Of a stretch of DNA of 7,332 nucleotides, positions 1 through 6,600 are shown piece by piece. Below the pieces are notes generated by a model. It worked only from the letters and a program-made list of their open reading frames with translations, did no database searches and had not been told where the DNA came from. The stretch is from contig JAFCCM010000083.1 of NCBI GenBank assembly GCA_017610225.1, forward strand, positions 1 through 7,332, read 5' to 3'. The first letter of the stretch is position 1. Every line of letters begins with the position of its first letter. Source of the DNA: Candidatus Aenigmatarchaeota archaeon (GTDB taxonomy: Archaea > Aenigmatarchaeota > Aenigmatarchaeia > CG10238-14). The position numbers were made by a program, and so were the translations under genes.

Positions 1-797
1 ACTGGTCTAGTAGGATCTCCAAAAAGAATAGCAGGATTTGCTTGGACTTGATTAGTAATATAAATTGCAAGATTATGAGCATCAGCCAATCTTTGCAACG
101 CATGAAGATGCTTATTCAATTTCTGCTGCCTTGGGGCTAATTCTCCACGACCCATATAATCAGCACGGAAATGAGACATAAGACTATCAATAATAATCAA
201 TTTTATATTTTTTTCTTCTATCATATCAGCTGCTTTATCAATTAAAAACATCTGATGATCAGAATTATAAGCACGAGCAACAAATATATTTTTTAAAACT
301 TTATCAGTATCTAATCCCAATCCTTCTGCAATCTGAATTATTCTGTTAGCTCTAAAAGTATTTTCTGTATCAACAAACAAACAATTAGCATTCAATCCAC
401 CTTTCTCTTTTGGTAACTGGATATTAACTGATAATTGAAAACCTATTTGAGATTTTCCTGTTCCAAATTGACCGTAAAATTCTGTAATGGCTTGCGTCTC
501 TAAACCTCCGCCAAGTAATTCATCTAAATTTTTGCTACCAGTTGATATCTTTGTCATTGCCTGTCTTTGTTTCCAAACCAAATCAGCAGAAGTAAATCCC
601 ATTTTAAGCATTTGTCTTGTTCCATTGATTATTTTACCTGCAGTTGCTTTCCCGATTTCAAGAATGCTTGCTAACTCACCAGGTGATGATACAGCAATAG
701 ACATAGGGTCTGTAAATCCTAACTCAGTAAGTTTGTCTGCTAACTTAGGTCCTACACCAGGTATATCTTCAAGATTAAATTTTTTTTCCTTGACCAT
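1..797 (-). CDS. radA: DNA repair and recombination protein RadA (3' end cut by window edge)
   Basis: RadA is the archaeal RecA/Rad51 recombinase, which forms filaments on single-stranded DNA and catalyses ATP-dependent strand exchange. The 265 visible residues show the family in order: an N-terminal helix-hairpin-helix domain (DIPGVGPK at 11-18), the polymerisation motif FTSA at 68-71, Walker A GQFGTGKS at 109-116, the catalytic-glutamate strand VDTENTFR at 142-149 (E145), Walker B LIIID at 200-204, and the L2 region from NQVQ (249) to GDPTRP (260-265). RadA is usually about 320 residues, so roughly 55 C-terminal residues lie beyond base 1. The ATG at 797 is preferred because GGTGG lies five bases upstream. 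An ATG at 809 would overlap the RPA gene and has no clear SD. The gene starts one base after the RPA stop, so translation is probably coupled. Walker A has Q110 where many RadA proteins have Glu, and S116 for Thr; both are mild changes. Identity is secure; the presence of the HhH domain argues against RadB. Confidence 0.96.
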   Translation of the reverse strand, partial: MVKEKKFNLEDIPGVGPKLADKLTELGFTDPMSIAVSSPGELASILEIGKATAGKIINGTRQMLKMGFTSADLVWKQRQAMTKISTGSKNLDELLGGGLETQAITEFYGQFGTGKSQIGFQLSVNIQLPKEKGGLNANCLFVDTENTFRANRIIQIAEGLGLDTDKVLKNIFVARAYNSDHQMFLIDKAADMIEEKNIKLIIIDSLMSHFRADYMGRGELAPRQQKLNKHLHALQRLADAHNLAIYITNQVQANPAILFGDPTRP

Positions 798-798
798 A

Positions 799-1815
799 TC
801 ATCCACCATAACTTTCTATTTCAGTTATAAGTTTTTTACTTTCATCTTCAATATTCAATTCTCTAACATCATTAACAACAAGTTCAAGATTATCAAAAAG
901 TTTGTTTTTCCTGATTTTCCCTGAAAGAACAACCTCCCTTCCTAGAACATTTTCTTTTATCATACTAGATGCTTCATCTTGTGACATACTTAACAAAACA
1001 GAAGGTTCAACCCCAGAAAACTTTTGAGCCTGCTCTCTGAAAAATACAGTCCTCATACTAGAAGTTCCGTCATCAATTATTCCAGAAATTATCATAGTGT
1101 TATCAGGTTCAACTTTTCCATGCTCTTTGCAGAAATAACCATCCTCTTTTTTTTCAAGTGAAGACCTGCAAGTAGGGCATAATTGTAGAATGGATTTAGT
1201 GTTAAACAACTGAACAAAATTTCCATGAATTTCATAAAAACCTTCTTCTATATCTCTTATCTCGATTTTTTTTGAAAAATTATCTCTATAAGTCTTAACT
1301 TCTACTTCAGGAATGGATTTATCATTCTCTATTTTATTGATTTGAGAATATTTTGGTAACCTTATCTCTAGTCCACCGTAAATATTCTTTTTCACGACCC
1401 CGTCTGTTATTTCAATCACGTCTCCTTCTGACAAATTTCCATTTTCTACCATATCAACCTGTTTATCCCATAGAGGAATCCTAATCTCACCAGAACCATC
1501 AAATATCACGAGATTACAAACTTTTCCTTTTGTTTTATCTTTTCTATCAAACTCTCTTACTGGTGTTACCTGAACTATTCTACCTCTGACTCTAACATCC
1601 TTTAAACCATCAGAAAGTTTTTCTATTTTTACCGGCTTCCTCTCGATAACAAGTAAATTGACTTCAAGGTCCCTTGCCACTAAATGCCCTGCACCTTCTA
1701 GAGAAACCAATCCCAAAAGTTCTTGATGTTTTTGTTTTATCTTTTCTTGAAGTTGTTCTCGGGAAAGTTTTGTTTTATCTTCTAATTCTGTTAATATTTC
1801 TTCTAGACTAAGCAT
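799..1815 (-). CDS. Replication protein A / single-stranded DNA-binding protein, archaeal RPA large-subunit type
   Basis: This is an archaeal RPA homologue of 338 residues that should coat single-stranded DNA in replication, repair and recombination. From the ATG at 1815 it has an N-terminal helical region (about 1-56), an OB-fold (about 65-160, with [15 protein letters not shown] and [18 protein letters not shown]), and a second OB-type domain (about 185-320). The second domain carries a zinc site of C213-X2-C216-X12-C229-X2-H232, the arrangement typical of archaeal RPA41-type proteins. The reading frame also opens at a TTG at 1827, four codons earlier. The ATG at 1815 is chosen because GGAG sits six bases before it and because MLSLEEI matches the usual N-terminus. 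It begins one base after the TAA of the upstream gene and ends one base before radA, which fits a functional pairing with the recombinase. No small RPA subunits are visible in the window, so it may act alone or with partners encoded elsewhere. Confidence 0.9.
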   Translation of the reverse strand: MLSLEEILTELEDKTKLSREQLQEKIKQKHQELLGLVSLEGAGHLVARDLEVNLLVIERKPVKIEKLSDGLKDVRVRGRIVQVTPVREFDRKDKTKGKVCNLVIFDGSGEIRIPLWDKQVDMVENGNLSEGDVIEITDGVVKKNIYGGLEIRLPKYSQINKIENDKSIPEVEVKTYRDNFSKKIEIRDIEEGFYEIHGNFVQLFNTKSILQLCPTCRSSLEKKEDGYFCKEHGKVEPDNTMIISGIIDDGTSSMRTVFFREQAQKFSGVEPSVLLSMSQDEASSMIKENVLGREVVLSGKIRKNKLFDNLELVVNDVRELNIEDESKKLITEIESYGG

Positions 1816-1816
1816 T

Positions 1817-2293
1817 TTATTCTCCAACCAATTTTTTCAACCAACCTTTACTCTCTTTCTCAATATCTTTCGGAACTGCTGTCGGAAGAGCATCTTTAAC
1901 TGCCTCAATAGTCAGATGATATCTCTTGAATATGTCGTTTTTCTTTATATTAGACATAATAACTTCTGGTGTTTTCAATTCATTTTTCAATAAAATAATC
2001 GTTTCACCTACTGCACCAATCTCAGTCAGTGGAATAAACAGTCTTTTTGAAGCCGTCTGGCAAACAAGAACATCAGTATTAAATCTGCCTAATTCCTCTT
2101 GCTCTTCTTTTTCATATTTCACGCCTAAAAAGGATATCTTTGTCCCAAAAAAATCTGTTACTCTGTCAATACATATTCCCTTTTTACCTGCAGTCGTATC
2201 AATAAATTCTTTACCTATACACGAATTAGTCTCATCCATTGATTTTCTAACCATATCTGATACTTTTCCAACAAAATCTACTATTGTTTCCAT
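1817..2293 (-). CDS. Uncharacterised 158-residue protein with PRC-barrel-like core, first gene of the RPA-radA unit
   Basis: I do not recognise this protein with certainty. Residues about 26-104 read like a PRC-barrel. They open with IGKEFIDTTAGKKG and a strand around ICIDRVTDF, and close with RLFIPLTEIGAVGETIILL, the usual pattern of a strand, 'IPL..I.A.G' and a final hydrophobic strand. A short N-terminal helix (1-20) with charged residues precedes it. A C-terminal region of about 50 residues (105-158), helical and rich in Lys and Glu, follows it and ends in WLKKLVGE. There is no signal peptide or membrane segment, so it should be cytoplasmic. The ATG at 2293 has a strong SD (GGGGGTG, five bases upstream). 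The gene leads a unit with RPA and radA, with a one-base junction to RPA, which suggests a job near single-stranded DNA or recombination; that is inference from position only. PRC-barrels occur in RNA-processing and other unrelated proteins, so the fold alone does not give a function. Confidence 0.7.
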   Translation of the reverse strand: METIVDFVGKVSDMVRKSMDETNSCIGKEFIDTTAGKKGICIDRVTDFFGTKISFLGVKYEKEEQEELGRFNTDVLVCQTASKRLFIPLTEIGAVGETIILLKNELKTPEVIMSNIKKNDIFKRYHLTIEAVKDALPTAVPKDIEKESKGWLKKLVGE

Positions 2294-2298
2294 AATTA

Positions 2299-2305
2299 CA
2301 CCCCC
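2299..2305 (-). promoter_or_regulatory. Strong ribosome binding site for the 158-residue protein
   Basis: On the minus strand this reads GGGGGTG, ending five bases before the ATG at 2293. GGTG pairs with the archaeal anti-SD sequence. It is the clearest SD in the window and fixes this start. Confidence 0.7.
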
Positions 2306-2342
2306 TGAAATTCTATAGTAAGTAAAAGTAAAATAGATTAGA

Positions 2343-2356
2343 CTTATTTTAAATAG
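2343..2356 (-). promoter_or_regulatory. Putative TATA box of the PRC-like/RPA/radA unit
   Basis: On the minus strand this reads CTATTTAAAATAAG, a good archaeal TATA element. It is centred about 57 bases before the ATG at 2293. A start site about 25 bases downstream (near 2325) would leave a leader of about 30 bases containing the SD. It directly follows the end of the histone gene, so the three-gene unit probably has its own transcript. Judged by eye only. Confidence 0.5.
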
Positions 2357-2365
2357 AAAAGAAAA
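2351..2365 (-). terminator. T-rich tract after the histone gene
   Basis: Immediately after the histone TAA the minus strand reads TTTTCTTTTCTATTT. Archaeal transcription commonly stops at such oligo-T runs without a hairpin, so this is a plausible terminator. It overlaps the TATA element of the next unit. In so AT-rich a sequence a chance match is possible. Confidence 0.35.
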
Positions 2366-2587
2366 TTAAGCCATTCTTCTTCTTGCCATTCTAACATCTG
2401 CGTCAATAATTGTTTTTCTCCCAGCGTGCTTGGCTAGTGTTGTTGCTTCACTAGACAAATCATGAGCATAGTCGGCGATAACTCCAGCAAACTCTTTAAC
2501 TGCAGTCTTTGAAACTCTTTTTGCCCCTGCATTCCTCAACAAACGTTCTAACGGTGCTAGTGGCAATTCTTTCTTTGTTTTTACCAT
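2366..2587 (-). CDS. Archaeal histone, HMf family
   Basis: A 73-residue DNA-wrapping histone that forms dimers and larger chromatin fibres. The whole protein is one histone fold and aligns with HMfB along its length. ELPLAPLERLLRNAG (7-21) forms the first helix. R24-V-S is the loop-1 contact to DNA. L51 and H54 in LAKHAG match the dimer-dimer interface. R57-K-T59 and D64 supply the second loop contact and its salt bridge. It has about five extra residues (MVKTKK region) at the N-terminus compared with HMfB and a basic RRRM end. The ATG at 2587 is preceded by only a weak, close SD (GTGAT, three bases away). A probable TATA box lies at 2625-2633 and a T-rich tract follows the stop, so it is probably transcribed alone. 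Conserved interface residues suggest it can build multimers rather than being a capped variant. Confidence 0.95.
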   Translation of the reverse strand: MVKTKKELPLAPLERLLRNAGAKRVSKTAVKEFAGVIADYAHDLSSEATTLAKHAGRKTIIDADVRMARRRMA

Positions 2588-2624
2588 AAAATCACATCTC
2601 TATACAATTAAAAAGGAAAAGGGG

Positions 2625-2641
2625 ATATTTAATGATTTTGG
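2625..2641 (-). promoter_or_regulatory. Putative histone promoter (BRE plus TATA)
   Basis: On the minus strand CCAAAATC is followed by ATTAAATAT, resembling an archaeal BRE joined to a TATA box. Its centre is about 42 bases before the histone ATG, which predicts a leader of roughly 16 bases. The rest of the 2588-2682 gap shows nothing else I can support. Confidence 0.5.
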
Positions 2642-2682
2642 TGGTGGATTAGGTAAGAGCCAAGAATTTTTAAGAATATTAA

Positions 2683-3291
2683 CTATATTTTGAATTCTTC
2701 ATACTCAATTGTTGATTCTGTCATCAAGATGTTAAAAGAGGAGAAGGAAATATCCCAAAAATCTAAAAAATCTTTAAACTCTTCTGATTTTTCCAAAGGA
2801 GATATAACACATTTGTCTGTTAGTTTTATTGCGCTTATTTTTTCTAAAATACCAAGGTTATCGTTTCTACCATTTAGGGCATAATGAAATCTCATTCTTT
2901 TTGTTTGAGAAAAATCTTTTTGGGAATAAATAAACATTATGAAAGATTTGAAACCAAAAGATTCTGAAAAAGTCTTATCTCTTATCAGACTATAACCTTC
3001 CGACAATATTGAACTTCTAGGTAGAAAATCAATGTCAAACATTTTTTGATATATTACATTTGTTATTTCTACGTCCAATTTGTATTTTTCAAAGATTTTT
3101 TTTAACTTATAACTCAAATCAAAATTCTCTTTATTTTTAAAAATTGTGAGTATATCAATATCATTAGGTTTTTTCTTGCCTCTTACAAAAGATCCAAAAA
3201 GAATTATATCTAGTATTTCATCAGAATTCCTTTCTTGGAACTTCTTGACCTCGTTAGTTAATTCTAAATTCATTAACAAGTTGTTTGACAT
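2683..3291 (-). CDS. MNT-family nucleotidyltransferase with an extra C-terminal domain
   Basis: A 202-residue protein of the minimal nucleotidyltransferase superfamily, whose members move a nucleotide from NTP onto a protein or small molecule. Residues 1-80 hold the signature: FGSFVRG at 32-38 (G33, S34), the metal-binding pair D44-I-D46, and a probable third carboxylate at D73 or E75 in LDVEIT. All catalytic positions look intact. Residues about 95-202 are an added domain beyond the usual MntA length of around 130-140 residues, with a striking RFHYALNGR (134-142) and CVISPLEKSEEFKDFL (161-176); I cannot name it. The start at 3291 has GAGGT eight bases upstream. A later ATG at 3273 lacks an SD, and the earlier frame opening at 3321 overlaps the neighbour more. 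It overlaps the end of the HEPN gene by 38 bases, the classic HEPN-MNT pairing. It could be an antitoxin that modifies its partner, or a modifying enzyme with the HEPN protein as a substrate-binding subunit. Confidence 0.82.
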   Translation of the reverse strand: MSNNLLMNLELTNEVKKFQERNSDEILDIILFGSFVRGKKKPNDIDILTIFKNKENFDLSYKLKKIFEKYKLDVEITNVIYQKMFDIDFLPRSSILSEGYSLIRDKTFSESFGFKSFIMFIYSQKDFSQTKRMRFHYALNGRNDNLGILEKISAIKLTDKCVISPLEKSEEFKDFLDFWDISFSSFNILMTESTIEYEEFKI

Positions 3292-3592
3292 AATCCCTAA
3301 CCTCTTTACATTTTTCCTCATTTATCGAAAGACTATAAGTTGATCTATAAAGTGGATAAAATTTTTCCAAATTTTTATAGAGCCTAAAGAATGATTTTTT
3401 CAGTTTGTTAAATCTTTCTGTGTGATCTTTTGGTAAACCTTTACCTGTTATTAATAGTATATAATCCAAGACAGCAAAAAGTGCTTTGAAATAAAGTATA
3501 CAAGAAGATGTAAAGTCTCTCCTTTCATATAATAAATCAGCAGATGACATAAATTTTTTCACATTCTTAACTAATTCCATTTTTAAATTCAT
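3254..3592 (-). CDS. HEPN-domain protein paired with the nucleotidyltransferase
   Basis: A 112-residue, all-helical protein of HEPN type, judged from its size, helical pattern and overlap with an MNT-type gene. The helices run at about 5-22 (MELVKNVKKFMSSADLLYE), 25-50 (DFTSSCILYFKALFAVLDYIL), 56-78 and 91-110. In many HEPN-MNT pairs the HEPN partner is an RNase toxin using an RX4-6H motif. Here the only histidine is H57, followed rather than preceded by an arginine (R60), so that motif is absent. The R83-S-T-Y86 and NEEKCKEVRDYVKQLV region instead resembles the last helices of the substrate-binding class of HEPN domains. The ATG at 3592 has no good SD, but a TATA box at 3616-3623 suggests leaderless translation from it; an ATG at 3580 is the alternative. 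The role could be a catalytically inactive partner that presents a substrate to the nucleotidyltransferase. The HEPN call is moderate because these short helical domains diverge strongly. Confidence 0.72.
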   Translation of the reverse strand: MNLKMELVKNVKKFMSSADLLYERRDFTSSCILYFKALFAVLDYILLITGKGLPKDHTERFNKLKKSFFRLYKNLEKFYPLYRSTYSLSINEEKCKEVRDYVKQLVNEFRIN

Positions 3593-3615
3593 GTTTATAC
3601 TATAAACCTATCTAA

Positions 3616-3623
3616 TATTTAAA
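3616..3623 (-). promoter_or_regulatory. TATA box of the HEPN-MNT pair, probably leaderless
   Basis: On the minus strand this reads TTTAAATA, a near-consensus archaeal TATA box. Its centre lies about 27 bases before the HEPN ATG at 3592, which places the transcription start at or within a few bases of that ATG. The absence of an SD there agrees with leaderless translation. The remainder of the 3593-3670 gap is AT-rich with no other feature I can support. Confidence 0.6.
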
Positions 3624-3670
3624 TCTTTCTATGTTTATATTATTAACAAATTAAATTAACTGTAGAGAAA

Positions 3671-6600
3671 TCAAGATATTAGATTTAGTTTTTCAAGTCT
3701 CCTCTCATAAAGTTGGAGTATTTTATTTAAAGTGTCTTTAAGATGTTTTTCATTACCTTTAACCTCTTGTGTTATTTGACCCCTTTCTTTAATCATATTT
3801 AATAAACCTTCAGATGTTGAAAGATGGTAATCTATGATTTCAGATTTCTGTTCTATCTTTAGTTCTCCTTCTGGTGTTTTGATTAATGTCACTGTTTTAT
3901 CAGTATGTTGCTCAATGTGAATAGTCATCCCAATAGATTTGTAATCAAGAATAATCTTATCTCCTTGTTTTTTGATTGTATAATCTTCCTTAAAACTCTT
4001 TGTTTGTTTGAAAAATCCTGTTACATTAATTTTGAAAATTCTAGAGATTGGATACCATATTTTTTCAAGAAATGATTCTTTGAAAGTCTCAAAATATGTA
4101 TATTTCGGTCCAACAACAATCCCTTCAGTAGTAACTACAATAGAAATAGAATATTTGCATAAGTGATTAGTGTTATTATAATCAACTTCAAGTATATTTT
4201 TGCCTGGACTAAGTTTTACTTGTTTTATTATTTCGTCTTCAAAACTATCTGTTTGAATTTTCAAGGAAAGATTAACATCTTGATCCTGATTGAAAGAATT
4301 AAATAGTTCCACAGTTATTTTTCCTGGATCCCCTTGTTTAACATTGGTAGCATTAATTCTTGTTATTTCAATCGGAGATTTGTATTTGAATGTTACTTCA
4401 ATCTCATCAAAAATTTTAGCAGTATTGTTGGAATAGTAAATCACCGGAGAGAACAAAGTTTCAAAAATTGTTCTATTATCTAAAAGTTTTATCTCATAGT
4501 TCCAATAGAATTTATCTGGAAATTCACCAATAAAAGTCTGGTTAGTAAAATATTCTGGATCAGGATGAATTATTGGTAAATCGATATTATCATAAGTTTT
4601 GTTTGATAATCCAATTGTAAAGTCTAATATTTCAGAATTTGTAGGAAGCATAAAAGTTTTTTTGTAAATTGGTATTATTGGTTTATTGTTATCGACTAAA
4701 TAGTCATCAGTATCATTAAAAATAATAAAATTAGAGTCACCATGATGAATCAAGTCATAATCAGGTCTAAATGAGTAAGTAATAATGTAATTCCCATTTT
4801 CTATTTTCACATCAGAAGATTGTTCAAAATCTACATTCGGATCAAAAGATAAAGACGGGTCACCAATAAGAATTTTATCATAATATTCTTTTTCATAAAT
4901 TTTATTTTTATTTAAGTCAGTTTGAGAAAGTTGGTAATTTCTATTTTTTGTTTCCAGCATAGCCTTCCCAACTGGCTGGTCAAAATATTTAAAAAAATGA
5001 TAAGCAGTTTGCCCAGAATAAATATTATAAGAGTCACTTGTAGATGAAACTAAAGACAATGAACCTAAATCCAACATCTTGTCTTTAATTCCAAAACTAT
5101 CAGAATATCTAAGATAGTAAAATAATGCATTAGAATTAAGATTAGATGGATCAAATTCCTGATATACAGTTGAATACCAAGATGAGTTTAGTGGAATAAA
5201 CCAATCGGTTTGATTACCCTTTGAGAAGTATAAGGCTACTTGATTGTTCTTTATTTCTTCTTTGAGATTATCTTCATTAAAAACCGGTAAGTGTTTTGGA
5301 TATTCTGGTTTTAAATTTATTAAACTCTTCCAAGAATCGCTCCAATCAAACTCATAAATCGAATATAATACTTCATCACCAATTCTAGCAACCAAAATTA
5401 TTTTACTAATATCTCCAAGAAGGGTTGAGAATAGAGACGTATAACTTGCTGAATCTGTCAGTTCTAACTTTTTTATCACGTCATTTAGTTTATCCAAAAT
5501 TGTAAAATTCAACTCATCAAACTCTGATCTTTTTTCCACTAATCGTGTAACATCAAAACCTTTGAATAATAATTCAACTTCTGCGTTAATCACATTAGGC
5601 ATAGTCCCGCCAGCAGTCAAAACATCCCAATATCTTCCTGGAGTATTATAAGATGCTAGGATTAGAGCAGTTTTATCTATTTGGTATAATTTTGAATATT
5701 CTATCTGATATGATAATATTTCTGGTGAACCTATTAGTCTTCCACATGATAAATCTTGATATCCATCATCATTTACATCACAGTATGGAGTATCAGAAAT
5801 TATTTCTTTTGTATTATCAACTGGATCTTGAAGTGAAAAATAAGGAACTTCTATCAATGTGAGATAGAGGCTTTTATCAAAACAATACGAGTCTGGTAAA
5901 TTGAATTGATTTATTTCATTTATTAATTTATTTTTAGATTGTTGGGAATTATCTGAAGAAAAAATCACAAATGCATCTTTGTTTTTAGCGAGAGAAAAGG
6001 AGAAAATCGATTCTTCTTCATCTGGATCTGTGAGTATGAAATAGTGTAGATTTGAATTTTTTTGTCTAAATAAATTATCTACTTGCTCAATAGTTGTAAA
6101 ATTATGGATTATATCTGATTTAAGATATTCAAAAGTTTTTTGTGAAGGGTCAAAAAGTATTGGTAAATCTAGAAATGAAGATTTCAAAGATATTTTTTTA
6201 TTTAATGGAATAATCAAATTGGTTTGATTAAAAAAAGTTTTAATTAATGTTTCTCTAGAATCAACAAAATAATTTTCCTGAGAAAAATTCAAATTTGTTC
6301 CAAGCTGAAATATTTGATCTGGATCGTATTCTTCTATGTATTTATCAATTAATTTTTTTGATGAGTCGTATATTAAAACTGGGTTGTTTGAACTCACCGC
6401 AGAAATATAATTTTTCCAATCATTGTTTGTTATTATCAGTGATTTATCTTTTGGGTAAGTTAGAAGAATGACTTCTTCTGAATTTTCAGAAATATCTGAA
6501 TTATAATTTACTCTAATTCTAAGTTGATGGGATCCTAAATTGTTAGTTGATAATTTTATGTTGAAGAGATAAGTTCCATTATTGAAACTATGAAACTGTT

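Noticed and set aside
487..924. Plus-strand open frame of 145 codons
   Set aside because: It lies antisense to radA and the RPA gene, which have clear family motifs; the translation is hydrophobic and low in complexity with no known motif.
1816..1827. TTG start adding four residues to RPA
   Set aside because: The ATG at 1815 has a well-spaced GGAG and gives the usual family N-terminus, whereas the TTG would place the SD inside the coding sequence.
1926..2318. Plus-strand open frame of 130 codons
   Set aside because: It is the antisense shadow of the 158-residue gene, which has a strong SD and operon context; the plus-strand product has no recognisable domain and no SD.
2690..2884. Short plus-strand open frame opposite the nucleotidyltransferase C-terminus
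   Set aside because: Antisense to a gene with intact catalytic motifs upstream; no SD or motif of its own.
3146..3343. Short plus-strand open frame opposite the HEPN-MNT overlap
   Set aside because: It is the complement of the GSxxRG region and HEPN end; a shadow frame.
5753..5779. Dockerin or EF-hand calcium module (DVNDDGYQD)
   Set aside because: A single loop followed by GRLIG fits the calcium-type loop inside C25 proteins better than a dockerin, which needs two repeats with a connecting helix.
5653..5862. Plus-strand open frame of 69 codons, hydrophobic and His-rich
   Set aside because: It lies entirely antisense to the C25-like part of the large gene and has no supporting signal.
6211..6230. 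Perfect inverted repeat with 8-base arms and a TTGG loop
   Set aside because: It sits inside the coding sequence for NQTNLI in the large gene; AT-rich arms of this length are expected by chance over several kilobases, and nothing nearby suggests a terminator or operator.
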